Origin: Congregibacter litoralis KT71
GTDB lineage: Bacteria; Pseudomonadota; Gammaproteobacteria; Pseudomonadales; Halieaceae
NCBI RefSeq assembly: GCF_000153125.2
Contig: NZ_CM002299.1
Coordinates: 3,670,928 to 3,734,927 of the forward strand
Direction of reading: 5' to 3'
DNA: 64,000 nt
Shown here: positions 1 through 8,197 of the stretch, in pieces
Layout of the letters: every line of letters starts with the position of its first letter
Numbering within the stretch: the first letter of the stretch is position 1
Position numbers and translations under genes: made by a program
Notes under the pieces: generated by a model
What the model was told of the DNA's origin: nothing
What the model saw: only the letters and a program-made list of their open reading frames with translations
Database searches by the model: none

Positions 1-44
1 TGATGGGGTGAAGGTGCCCCATCAACCATTAAATCCGTATACCC
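1..44 (+). repeat. Right terminal end of an ISL3-family element (rest lies left of window)
   Basis: These 44 bases are identical, in the same orientation, to the right end of the complete ISL3 element at 10540-10583. The match stops at base 44. A second copy of the element therefore ends here and its body lies outside the window. The sequence directly after it (from 45) is a broken LysR gene, so the insertion or a later recombination cut that gene. Confidence 0.85.
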
Positions 45-178
45 CCAAATTGTTGTTCAAGTGCGGAAATCTGCTTGGAGATGGTGGGCTGGCTTAAGCC
101 AAGCACCTTGCTGGCCTTGTTGTGTGAGCCTGATCGATATACATGAATGAATGTTCTCAAATGGGCAAAATACGTCAT
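45..178 (-). pseudogene. LysR-family regulator, N-terminal fragment cut by ISL3
   Basis: Reading from the ATG at 178 gives about 44 residues of a typical LysR helix-turn-helix: an F-A-H-L-R-T-F start, then S-H-N-K-A-S-K-V-L-G-L-S-Q-P-T-I-S-K-Q-I and L-E-Q-Q-F-G. The reading frame meets the ISL3 end at 44, and the effector-binding domain is missing. The fragment can still be recognised as a DNA-binding domain but cannot make a working regulator. Its target is unknown. It points away from the TetR gene at 282-878, so it need not belong to that operon. Confidence 0.7.
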
Positions 179-281
179 GATCACCAGCCATTTTCAGTTA
201 CCTCATTGGCTTGTGTCACAACACTAAAGAACCGTTTTTGATGCGAAATTATCCACCTTCTATTGCTTAGTCTGGCGCTAT

Positions 282-878
282 TCATAACACCTCCTTGTCG
301 ATAAAGGCGGTGAGCATATCGGCGAAATCATCGGAGACTTTGCGGTAAAGGGTTTTGTTGCCCAAAATCAGATAATGAAAACTGAACCCAATGAAATGCA
401 TATCAAGAATACGGATGATGTGATCTTTGTGCGCGGGCGAGAGTTTCGGCGAACAGAAATGGGAAATATCGTTCGCCCAGCGAGCGAACATACCGCCCAG
501 CATTGCTTCAATCCGCTTTTTATATTCCGGCTTATGCCCGCTTTGGCTTAAGAAATAAAACAGGGTGGTGACGTTTTCGGGCGATGCCTCCAGCATCTCT
601 ATAATGTAGTTGGTGCTGGAACGTATAAATTCCCGAACGGTTTTAAATTTCTTTGGCGACAGATCTTCATCAAATTGCTGCATGAGCTGGTCGAGCATAT
701 AGAGGTATAAATCCTCAATCTGCGGGAAGTGGTGGAAAAATCCGCCTTTACTGATACCGGCCATCTCCACGATCTTGAGCGAGGAAAGCGCATGAATACC
801 TTCATCACGCACAATGCTGTACGTTGCTTCCAGTATTTTCTGCTTGGTATGTTCTGCCTGTTCCTTGCGTGTGTTCAC
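282..878 (-). CDS. TetR/AcrR-family transcriptional regulator
   Basis: A 198-residue one-domain repressor. The N-terminus has the TetR helix-turn-helix (T-K-Q-K-I-L-E-A-T, then M-A-G-I-S-K-G-G-F-F-H-H-F near residues 35-50), followed by an all-helical ligand-binding part with no recognisable ligand signature. I chose the GTG at 878 because AAGGAG lies just upstream; an ATG further upstream would add residues with no TetR similarity. It is the last gene of a minus-strand run that starts with a LolA-like protein at 6073 and follows the outer-membrane protein gene by 11 bases, so it is probably co-transcribed and autoregulates the operon. A palindrome in the operon promoter (6128-6139) is a candidate operator. 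Confidence 0.88.
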   Translation of the reverse strand: MNTRKEQAEHTKQKILEATYSIVRDEGIHALSSLKIVEMAGISKGGFFHHFPQIEDLYLYMLDQLMQQFDEDLSPKKFKTVREFIRSSTNYIIEMLEASPENVTTLFYFLSQSGHKPEYKKRIEAMLGGMFARWANDISHFCSPKLSPAHKDHIIRILDMHFIGFSFHYLILGNKTLYRKVSDDFADMLTAFIDKEVL

Positions 879-889
879 CCTTATACTCC

Positions 890-2149
890 TTAAAAATATT
901 GTCGCAGCTGCACATAAATCATAGAAGACGGCGCAACATAGGGCGCTGTGCCGCCGGAAAGTGAAATACCCCCATACTCGGTACCTGCAGGGCCGATTGG
1001 TGTCTGCGCTCCCACCAGCAGCGTGGTATTGTCGCCTAGCGAGTAATTGGCCTCGGTACTGGCATAAAAACTGGTATCGTCCAGGTTGGCGATCAGGCTG
1101 GGGGAAAATTTCAGCAGTGGCGTCCATTCCACCGTCATGCCACTGGAGAGGTAATTGCGCGAAATGTTGAAGACCTGCCCACGCGCCAGCCGTTCGGTCA
1201 GATAAGCGGGCAGCTGGTCATAGACCTGGGTGTCACCGCCTACACCGAAGCCGTTATGGTAATACTCGGCAAATAGTGTGGTATTGCGTTCTCCAAACAG
1301 CAGCATGGCATAATCGATATTTGCCAAACCGGAGAATTTGGTATTACCCGCCACATCGAAAGTCGGTGTTACCTCAATATTCCAGCTGGCACCGTATAGC
1401 GGGCCGCTTAACCCTAGGCCTGCCACCCAGTTATCGTAATCGTGAGACAGCAGCCAGGTTGTGCCTATGTCACCAAAAGCCCGGCGGTAATGCAGCGCCA
1501 CCGTGCTGGCATCCCACCGCACCTCATCGCCATGCCGTCTGGCACGCGGCGCGGCGACGAACTGTAAATCCGAACCATCGTCAAATAACCATTGCGTATA
1601 AGCCATATCAACACCGGGCTTATATTCCGTATCCACTGTGTTGGGTGCAAACGGCCCAACCAAATCCATAGTCTGGAACATTTTACCTGCTCCCCAGGTC
1701 AGTGCCTGCCGACCCACTCGAATGACAAAACCTGGCGTGGAGTAACCGATAGCCATGCGGTCAATTTTATGCGTTACAAGTGCATTGCTCTCATCGAGCA
1801 TTGTGCCGGAAAGATCGAACAAGGTGGAAGGCGGTGCGCTGGTGAAAGATGCACCGGATTTTCGCCTATATGCCACATCATTCCCGCCATCGGCGGTGGC
1901 CTGATAATGGAAGGTCGCATCCCAGTTATTCCAGCGCGGTTCCCATGTCAGGCGCAGATCGGCATAGGCATCCTTGCGATACTGCTCACCAAGTGAGGCG
2001 CTTAAGCTGTCGTTGTCGGTAGCATCCATTTGCCCGGTCAACTGCAGCCGCCCGTGGATATCGTCGGTTAGGCTTTCGGCAAAAGCCGGTGATGCCATGA
2101 ATAATGCACAGGCAGTACAGAGTTTAAGCGTGAGAGGAAGTTTCTGCAT
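890..2149 (-). CDS. Outer-membrane beta-barrel protein of a LolA-like/ABC export operon
   Basis: A 419-residue protein with a clear Sec signal peptide (M-Q-K-L start, hydrophobic core, cut after A-F-A at about residue 24). The rest is rich in alternating aromatic and polar residues and ends in R-Q-Y-F, the terminal phenylalanine typical of outer-membrane barrels. It resembles the DUF1302-like channel proteins found beside FtsX-type ABC transporters; this is family knowledge, not proven here. The ATG at 2149 is preceded by AGGAGG and overlaps the end of the ABC ATPase gene, which suggests translational coupling. It may act as the outer-membrane element of the transporter encoded upstream. Substrate unknown. 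Confidence 0.8.
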   Translation of the reverse strand: MQKLPLTLKLCTACALFMASPAFAESLTDDIHGRLQLTGQMDATDNDSLSASLGEQYRKDAYADLRLTWEPRWNNWDATFHYQATADGGNDVAYRRKSGASFTSAPPSTLFDLSGTMLDESNALVTHKIDRMAIGYSTPGFVIRVGRQALTWGAGKMFQTMDLVGPFAPNTVDTEYKPGVDMAYTQWLFDDGSDLQFVAAPRARRHGDEVRWDASTVALHYRRAFGDIGTTWLLSHDYDNWVAGLGLSGPLYGASWNIEVTPTFDVAGNTKFSGLANIDYAMLLFGERNTTLFAEYYHNGFGVGGDTQVYDQLPAYLTERLARGQVFNISRNYLSSGMTVEWTPLLKFSPSLIANLDDTSFYASTEANYSLGDNTTLLVGAQTPIGPAGTEYGGISLSGGTAPYVAPSSMIYVQLRQYF

Positions 2150-2855
2150 GTTCCTCCTGGTATGTATCGCTGGTGATTTGCCCATCCGTCATTTCAATAT
2201 GACGGCGACTACGTGCGATAACTCTAGCATCATGGGTACTGATTAAGAATGTCACACCTGATTCTCTATTCAGTCGTGACATCAGTGCAATCAGTTCTTC
2301 CGCCGTTTTGGAATCCAGATTGGCGGTTGGCTCATCAGCCAGCACAATTGCAGGTTTGGTTACCAGCGCCCTCGCTACTGCCACGCGCTGCTGCTGACCA
2401 CCCGAAAGATAAGATGGTCTACGGGTTTCCATCCCCTCCAGTCCAACTTCCTTTAGCATGGCGTATGAGCGATCACGCCTCTCCTGTTCCGGCATGCCCA
2501 TTAGCTGCAGGGTAAATTCGATATTTTCTGTTGCCGACAGCACTGGAATAAGGTTATAGGATTGAAAAATGAAGCCAATCTTACGCAAACGTAAATCCGT
2601 CAGCTGCGCCTTATCCAAGTCACCCAGATGGTTGCCATCAAGAGTAATCATGCCACTGGTTAATGTATCTAGCCCACCGATCATATTCAGTAGTGTGGTC
2701 TTGCCTGACCCAGACGGCCCGCCAAGCGTGGCAAAATCACCGGCGGCGATATCCAGATCAACACCGTTCAGGGCATGGACTTCTACTTTTCCTACTCGAT
2801 AGGTCTTTGTTACCTTGCGACAGGATACGATTGAATGTTTATTTTTATCAGGCAT
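2124..2855 (-). CDS. ABC transporter ATP-binding protein (LolD/MacB type)
   Basis: A 243-residue nucleotide-binding subunit of the LolD/MacB class. Walker A is G-P-S-G-S-G-K-T-T (about residues 46-54), the Q-loop is in F-Q-S-Y-N-L-I-P, the signature is Y-L-S-G-G-Q-Q-Q-R, Walker B is I-V-L-A-D-E-P-T-A-N-L-D, and the switch histidine is in S-T-H-D. The ATG at 2855 overlaps the stop of the preceding FtsX permease by 8 bases. It should power the two permeases at 2848-5291 for export or lipoprotein/lipid movement across the envelope. An upstream ATG exists but would add a non-homologous stretch inside the permease gene. Confidence 0.92.
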   Translation of the reverse strand: MPDKNKHSIVSCRKVTKTYRVGKVEVHALNGVDLDIAAGDFATLGGPSGSGKTTLLNMIGGLDTLTSGMITLDGNHLGDLDKAQLTDLRLRKIGFIFQSYNLIPVLSATENIEFTLQLMGMPEQERRDRSYAMLKEVGLEGMETRRPSYLSGGQQQRVAVARALVTKPAIVLADEPTANLDSKTAEELIALMSRLNRESGVTFLISTHDARVIARSRRHIEMTDGQITSDTYQEEHAETSSHA

Positions 2856-4071
2856 AATGCATGGCCTCCACTGGGTTAGCACGTGAGGCGCGGTAGGCTG
2901 GCCACAACGCAATGGCGATACCCAGCACCCACACAATGAATGAAAGAGAAATAAATTGAGCCAGTGACAGCTTTGGATAGAGCATGTGTCCGGCTCCTAA
3001 ATATTCTGCCCCCCGTGCAAGGAGCGTTAGGTCAATGCCATTGTGTAATGCTATAATGGTAAGCGTTGCTGTGACCATTGCTATCGTTACACCAATACCA
3101 ATCAACATGGCAGACTCTAATAGCACCTGAATCAAAATCTGACGTGGACGCATCCCCAATGCTTGTAGCAACCCGAATTCACGAGTGCGTTCAAACACCG
3201 CCATTAGTTGGGTATTGACAATGCCGATCGCCATGAACGCACACATAATCGACAACCAGATATAAACCATCGTATGCATCAATATGTTGATAGCCTCGGT
3301 CATCGGCGACAAGGTTTGCCATGGCTCTATATCGAGTGTGGGTGCGGCATGACGTAAACGCTCAATGATCCCACCCAATGCCGCATCATCCGTAACCGTA
3401 AAGCTGATCTCGGAAATATCTTTATCAATATTCAGCATGGCCTGAGCCGTAGCCATGCCTGTAAAAGCATAGGCATCCTCAGCATTCTGGTTGCCAGCAA
3501 ACAACCCGATCACCTGATAGGCGCGTTCGGCAAGGCTTCCGTCTTTGCCCTGCGCCATAATCACCACCCGTTTGCCGATCCGGGTTTTTAAACGATCCGC
3601 CAAATGACGGCCTAGGACGATTCCTGCATCATCGGAGGAAGAAAGATAATCCCCTTCGACCAGCTGCTCCGGGATGGTGGAGATCTGCGCTTCGGCTTGT
3701 GGGTTGACCCCCAGTAATGTCAGCGGCAGAGTTTTATATTCGCTTTGAATCACCGCCGGAACGCGCACCCGCATTACCCAATGCAGCACATCAGGCTTTT
3801 TTAATTCGGCCAGCAGCGCATCGTCCGGCAGCTTCATACGCTGCGCGATGGTTGGATCATCAAGATAACCCTTCGCATGAATCTGTCCGTGACCAGTCAG
3901 TAAATTCAAATTCACATTCCGACTGGACTCTGCCCATGCATCCAGCAATGCGCCTAGTACCAGCACTGAATATAAACCCACTACCACGACAGCTAATGTC
4001 ACGAAAGTTCGGCGCGGGTTGCGCCATAAATTACGCCATGCAAGCGGCAATAACATTGAAATATTTTGCAT
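2848..4071 (-). CDS. FtsX/LolC-like ABC transporter permease (second of two)
   Basis: A 407-residue permease. One membrane helix near the N-terminus (after the L-A-W-R-N-L-W-R-N-P-R-R-T motif) precedes a large periplasmic MacB-PCD-like domain. Three membrane helices follow at the C-terminus, with the cytoplasmic coupling motif F-E-R-T-R-E-F-G-L-L-Q-A-L-G-M-R-P. This is the LolC/LolE/MacB type-VII ABC fold, which does mechanical work on periplasmic substrates instead of forming a channel. It overlaps the next permease at 4071 by one base and the ATPase gene by 8 bases, so it is part of a tight operon. Confidence 0.9.
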   Translation of the reverse strand: MQNISMLLPLAWRNLWRNPRRTFVTLAVVVVGLYSVLVLGALLDAWAESSRNVNLNLLTGHGQIHAKGYLDDPTIAQRMKLPDDALLAELKKPDVLHWVMRVRVPAVIQSEYKTLPLTLLGVNPQAEAQISTIPEQLVEGDYLSSSDDAGIVLGRHLADRLKTRIGKRVVIMAQGKDGSLAERAYQVIGLFAGNQNAEDAYAFTGMATAQAMLNIDKDISEISFTVTDDAALGGIIERLRHAAPTLDIEPWQTLSPMTEAINILMHTMVYIWLSIMCAFMAIGIVNTQLMAVFERTREFGLLQALGMRPRQILIQVLLESAMLIGIGVTIAMVTATLTIIALHNGIDLTLLARGAEYLGAGHMLYPKLSLAQFISLSFIVWVLGIAIALWPAYRASRANPVEAMHYA

Positions 4072-5291
4072 TATCCCTCTCTCATAGCAGTTACGGGTTC
4101 AAGCCGGGTAATGCGCGTGACGGGAACCAGTCCTCCCAGTGCCACGGAAAATAAAATCGCTACCGGGCCAACCAGCGCACTGGTCGTTGTCAATGCAGGA
4201 TATAAGCGTTCCGGCAACCCCCACATCGCCAGAAGTCCTTCCGTTCCGGCAATTACAATACCTGCTTTCTGTGCCCAGAGCGTCACAGTACTGCCAAGTA
4301 TCAATCCTATCACTGTGCCGATCAGTGCCAGTAGAATGAGCTCAAGCCATAACATACGGGCTGCAAGACCGGGCCGCATACCAATCGCCATCAGCATGCC
4401 AAACTCGCGGGTGCGCTCCAGTACCGACATCAGCAAGGTGTTAAGAATGATAAATACGACAACAATCACCAGTGTAGCGTAGAGAAAACTTGATGTTGCC
4501 ATATCCATCCGTATGGCTTCTTTTAAGGCCGGTTGTAGCTCTCCCCAATCCCTGACCACCAGTCCTCTTTCGTTAGCAGCTTTAGCAAGCTGCGGCAGTG
4601 CATCATTCACAGAGGCCAGATCATGTCCAGAAAGCACGATTATGTTGGCCTTATCTTCCATGGCAAAACTTTCCTGAAAACGCACGAGAGGTATCTCAGC
4701 CAGCTGGCGATCAAGCTCGGCCAGACCGCTTTGGAAAACTCCCACGAGTTCCAAACTATCCGCTGCCACCGTGCCATCCATCGCTGAACCGAGCAGCGTG
4801 ACGCGATCACCCACGGAGAGCTTCAGGTTCCGTGCCAGCGCATCGCCCATGATAATGGCATCGCTATCATCGACACGTAAGTAACGCCCTTTGCGAATGG
4901 TCGCGGCAAGCGTGGAAATGTGGCTTTCCTGTGCCGGATCGATGCCCGCAATGGCCGCACCATAGCCCAGATCACCGTTAGCCAAAATCGCATAAGAGGA
5001 AGCACGCGGGCTGGCCGCCGTCACTCCTCCAATGGAAAGCGCTGCTTTCGATAAAGCTTCCGGCGCGGCGATCACCTTACGAATATCCGGATCATCCTTA
5101 TAATCGTTTGGCTGAATCTGTGCCATTCCATCGAAAATTTTCAGCGCGTTGGACTTCATCGTGTCATAGGTGCCAAGCTGGAATGACAGCATAAACACCA
5201 GCAGGAGCGTGGCCAATGTGATGCTGGTAACGCTTAAAACCGTGCGTGTCGGTCTGCGCCAGAGATTCCGCCATGCAAGTTGTAGCATCAT
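4071..5291 (-). CDS. FtsX/LolC-like ABC transporter permease (first of two)
   Basis: A 406-residue paralogue of the neighbouring permease with the same plan: L-A-W-R-N-L-W-R-R-P-T-R-T, a first helix, a periplasmic domain, three C-terminal helices and the motif L-E-R-T-R-E-F-G-M-L-M-A-I-G-M-R-P. Two unequal permeases with one ATPase match a LolCDE-like heterodimer. The neighbouring LolA-like protein (5294-6073) strengthens the idea that the complex handles lipoproteins or another lipid-anchored cargo. The gap to the LolA-like gene is two bases. Confidence 0.9.
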   Translation of the reverse strand: MMLQLAWRNLWRRPTRTVLSVTSITLATLLLVFMLSFQLGTYDTMKSNALKIFDGMAQIQPNDYKDDPDIRKVIAAPEALSKAALSIGGVTAASPRASSYAILANGDLGYGAAIAGIDPAQESHISTLAATIRKGRYLRVDDSDAIIMGDALARNLKLSVGDRVTLLGSAMDGTVAADSLELVGVFQSGLAELDRQLAEIPLVRFQESFAMEDKANIIVLSGHDLASVNDALPQLAKAANERGLVVRDWGELQPALKEAIRMDMATSSFLYATLVIVVVFIILNTLLMSVLERTREFGMLMAIGMRPGLAARMLWLELILLALIGTVIGLILGSTVTLWAQKAGIVIAGTEGLLAMWGLPERLYPALTTTSALVGPVAILFSVALGGLVPVTRITRLEPVTAMREG

Positions 5292-5293
5292 GG

Positions 5294-6073
5294 TTATTGC
5301 CCCCTTGGATTTTGCATGTTGGAGCGAGTGAAGACGTAGGCTGGAATCTCCGTATTAAAGGTCGCGGAAATGGTTTTGACTTTCGTCCATTGCTCTGGTT
5401 TATCACGTGGGTGCATGGTCAGCACCACCGGATAATCCCGCCCACCGATTGGGGCAATACGCTCGGTTTTCATCACGCGAACAACGTGCATATCCTGATC
5501 GAAATAGGTCTGCTCCATCATGATGCCATCATCACGCACCTTGACTTCGAGTTTACCCCATACCACCGGTGCGCCAGGCTTTGGCATCGCCTCGATCGTG
5601 TAGATCGTATGACCGCCATCTCGTTCAGTGCCGATGGTTTTATGTGTGTATTGCGTAAGCAGATCGTCGGCTTTTGCCAGATCGTTATAGGAAAAGTCCG
5701 ATCCCATCCATGATTGCGCGAGCAAAGACGCAGGTAATTTCACCACCTGATTCAGTTTTGGATTATACACAAATGTGTTGCTGCCAAGTTTGAGCGTGGC
5801 ATTGCCTGCATCCTTGGCAGGAGCCGTGAAGCGAGCCAGCGTGTTGTCATTGCCTTCCGTCCAACTTTTCATGGTGAGTGTGCGTTCCCACTCCGGACGA
5901 TGTACCGTCATGGTGATTGTGGTCTCGGAGGATTTTCCCCGCCAGTTATCAAATGCCGCCTGCAACAGGGCCGTCGGATCGGCATCGGCGGCCTGGACGG
6001 AAAATCCGGCCAGCATGATGAACAAAGCCGCCATTGCGGATAACCATTTTTCGGAGACACAAAAACGCACCAT
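5294..6073 (-). CDS. LolA-like outer-membrane lipoprotein-sorting family protein
   Basis: A 259-residue periplasmic protein: Sec signal peptide (cut after V-Q-A, about residue 28), then a LolA/LppX-like beta fold with motifs such as L-Q-A-A-F-D-N-W-R-G-K-S, V-Y-N-P-K-L-N-Q-V-V-K-L-P and W-M-G-S-D-F-S-Y-N-D-L. These occur in the outer membrane lipoprotein-sorting family paired with FtsX permeases. The ATG at 6073 has GAGGAG nine bases upstream. It is the first gene of the operon, downstream of the promoter at 6115-6143. Likely role: a periplasmic carrier for hydrophobic cargo moved by the two permeases. Cargo unknown. Confidence 0.85.
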   Translation of the reverse strand: MVRFCVSEKWLSAMAALFIMLAGFSVQAADADPTALLQAAFDNWRGKSSETTITMTVHRPEWERTLTMKSWTEGNDNTLARFTAPAKDAGNATLKLGSNTFVYNPKLNQVVKLPASLLAQSWMGSDFSYNDLAKADDLLTQYTHKTIGTERDGGHTIYTIEAMPKPGAPVVWGKLEVKVRDDGIMMEQTYFDQDMHVVRVMKTERIAPIGGRDYPVVLTMHPRDKPEQWTKVKTISATFNTEIPAYVFTRSNMQNPRGQ

Positions 6074-6114
6074 CAATTTCTCCTCATTTTCTATTTGCTT
6101 ATTGCACTATGCCT

Positions 6115-6143
6115 ACTATAATACAGTCCGTCCGGTCGGTCAA
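6115..6143 (-). promoter_or_regulatory. Sigma-70-like promoter with TetR-type operator for the LolA-like/ABC operon
   Basis: On the minus strand a TTGACC -35 box (6143-6138) and a TATAGT -10 box (6120-6115) are separated by 17 bases. The spacer holds the imperfect palindrome CCGACCGGACGG (6128-6139). A repressor bound there would block RNA polymerase, and the TetR gene closing this operon is the obvious candidate. Inferred from sequence only. Confidence 0.55.
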
Positions 6144-6420
6144 TGTATTTATAGTTTATTTTCCTGGCCATTTACAAAAATTCTGTAAAAAATGAGCGTC
6201 TGTCTTATGGCAAGTCAACGAGTTACGAAGAAATAAACGCAGGCTTGGTAAGCATTATGGAGGTAGTATAGAAAAGGTGGAGGAAGGCGCATGTCTGGAT
6301 ATTGAGGTAGGAGCGCTGAAGAATGTCGTGGCATGGTCAGCTGACAGACCGATGTGATAGCGTACGCCTATTTATCGTTAATCACGTTGAATATTAAGAA
6401 TATAGCCCTATAATAAAAAT

Positions 6421-6780
6421 ATGAGCATTTTGAAGGCCATATCCTTATTGTTTGTCTGCTTCGCGCTGGTAACGGGTAGCGTGGCAAATGCCGCTATGCC
6501 TTGCTGCATGAAAATGGATTCTTCTGCCAAGCAGATGCAGATGGATGATAATGCGGATAGCAACATGGATATGCCATGCCATCAGAAGGCTGAGAAATAC
6601 ACTAAAACGAAAGCGGATTGTAAGGGGTGCAGTTGTATGCACTGCGTAAAAATGAGCGCTATGCCGGAACAACCCTCTGCTGCAGGTGAAGTTGCCTCAT
6701 CCGTGCAAACCTTCGGAACACAGTCTGTTCACTCATGCCAGCCGGAAGGCGTATTTCAGCCCCCCAAACAACTCTCCTAA
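6421..6780 (+). CDS. Small secreted Cys/Met/His-rich protein, probable copper-binding protein
   Basis: A 119-residue protein with a Sec signal peptide (cut after A-N-A, about residue 24). The mature part is packed with metal ligands: M-P-C-C-M-K-M-D, an M-Q-M-D stretch, M-D-M-P-C-H and C-K-G-C-S-C-M-H-C. Such clusters bind Cu(I) or similar soft metals. It stands 72 bases upstream of a CopA-type multicopper oxidase in the same direction, which supports a role in periplasmic copper tolerance. I do not recognise a named family. About 344 bases upstream (6077-6420) hold no gene apart from the promoter of the opposite operon. Confidence 0.6.
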   Translation: MSILKAISLLFVCFALVTGSVANAAMPCCMKMDSSAKQMQMDDNADSNMDMPCHQKAEKYTKTKADCKGCSCMHCVKMSAMPEQPSAAGEVASSVQTFGTQSVHSCQPEGVFQPPKQLS

Positions 6781-6852
6781 TCGTTCACGCCACAAGTGCG
6801 TTTAATTGATGGTGCTTCTGCGCCACTGAACCTATTAATATTAGGAGATATT

Positions 6853-7601
6853 ATGAGACTATTTTTACTTTTAATCTGCACTGTTCTGTTGGGCATTCCC
6901 ACAGCATGGGCAGGCTCTTACCATCTCGATATTGCTCGTGAGAAAGTGAATATCACCGGCAATGCGGTCGAGAAAATTACCATCAACGGTCAGATTCCTG
7001 GCCCAACCTTAACCTGGCACGATGGCGAAGATGTCACCGTTACCGTCACCAATCATATGGATGAAGATACGTCTATCCATTGGCATGGTATATTATTGCC
7101 AGGAGAAATGGATGGCGTTCCAGGATTAAATGGCTTTCCAGGCATCAAGCCAGGTGAAACCTTTACCTATCACTTCAAAATTCGTCAGACAGGCACATAC
7201 TGGTATCATGCACATTCTAATGTGCAGGAACAGGAAGGTGTCTATGGTTCGTTAGTGGTGAAGCCCAAAGGCAATGACCACATCAAGGCAGATCGGGATT
7301 ATGTGGTGCTGCTCTCCGATTTCAAAGAAGAGGATGGCAACCAGATTCTAGGCAATCTCAAAATGTCTTCCGAGTATTACCAATTTGACCGGCGCACGCT
7401 GGGGGATTTTTTCAGTGATGTTAGCGAATACGGTTTCTCGGCTGCCTGGAAAAATGCCAAAGACTGGGGAGAGATGCGAATGCTTCCCACCGACCTTTCG
7501 GATGTTACCGGCTATACCTTCCTGATGAACGGTAAATCACCGGAGCAGAACTGGACGGGACTGTTTAAGGCGGGAGAAAAAGTGCGGCTACGCTTTTTTC
7601 C
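6853..7601 (+). pseudogene. copA: CopA/PcoA-type multicopper oxidase, 3' end removed by ISL3 insertion
   Basis: The ATG at 6853 has TTAGGAGATATT upstream. The protein begins with a signal peptide (cut after A-W-A) and continues with the first cupredoxin domain of periplasmic copper oxidases: N-G-Q-I-P-G-P-T-L-T-W, the ligand motif S-I-H-W-H-G, and Y-W-Y-H-A-H-S. The second domain is cut after K-V-R-L-R-F, where the ISL3 left end begins. The type-1 copper site and C-terminal ligands are lost, so no active oxidase can be made; the full family is about 550-600 residues. The open frame runs on for 24 meaningless residues inside the IS. Confidence 0.85.
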
Positions 7602-7777
7602 GGGTATCCGGAATTTCTGGTTGATAAAATGCCAAAGATGTAAAGAAGAAAATCTTTCTCAGCGGATTATCTGATTGATCCTCTTCAGCCTACTCTACTG
7701 CCAATTTTCTGTTTCCACCTTCGCCTGAGTCTTCATAGCGATGCTGACTAGGGAGGACAGCGAGAGCTGGGCAAGCG

Positions 7778-8092
7778 TCAAAGCGGTTCTGGTTCATGCG
7801 CAATCCGAACACCTGCACAACATTCCTCTTGTAAGAAACCGATCAAATTCTCTAGGTGCCCATACTCGGGTATACAGACAATCGTGCGGCTATGTTTCTC
7901 CTGCCGGATCAGCCCTACCTTGGCAATGCGCGCAAGGTGATGTGATAGCGTCGAAGCAGGAATACCCAGCCCCTTCTGGATATCTCCGACCGAAGCCCCA
8001 TCATGGCCAGCTTTGACCAGAAAGCGGAACACGGACAGTCGGTGACTATTCCCTAGCTCAGCTAAGCTGGCTGCAACCTTTTCGTGATCCAT
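7778..8092 (-). CDS. ArsR/SmtB-family metal-responsive repressor
   Basis: A 104-residue winged-helix protein with the ArsR-family core: L-A-E-L-G-N-S-H-R-L-S-V-F-R-F-L, the recognition helix region I-P-A-S-T-L-S-H-H-L-A-R-I, and a wing with L-I-R-Q-E-K-H-S-R-T. Two adjacent cysteines near the C-terminus (E-E-C-C-A-G) could bind metal. It is divergent from the Cu/Zn permease, and two near-identical operator-like words lie between them (8108-8129 and 8170-8190). The start at 8092 is ATG; an in-frame TTG at 8104 is the alternative. It probably represses the permease until Cu, Zn or a related ion is bound. Confidence 0.85.
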   Translation of the reverse strand: MDHEKVAASLAELGNSHRLSVFRFLVKAGHDGASVGDIQKGLGIPASTLSHHLARIAKVGLIRQEKHSRTIVCIPEYGHLENLIGFLQEECCAGVRIAHEPEPL

Positions 8093-8107
8093 AGCACGCC
8101 CCAATAA

Positions 8108-8190
8108 TTCGATGTTTCTAGAATTATAGTTGACAGGTCGGATAAACGCAAGTAGGCTGCGTACATCATTTCGACATACTAGAAATATAG
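8108..8190 (+). promoter_or_regulatory. Divergent arsR/permease control region with duplicated operator word
   Basis: The word TTCGATGTTTCTAGAAT (from 8108) returns as TTCGACATACTAGAAAT (from 8170). Both carry the core TTCGA-YRT-n-CTAGAA and extend into an ATATAG/TTATAG tail. Between them lies a promoter-like TTGACA (8130-8135), a 17-base gap, then TAGGCT (8153-8158) reading toward the permease. The repeated word is the likely ArsR operator, one copy near each gene start. Confidence 0.5.
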
Positions 8191-8197
8191 AGTAATA

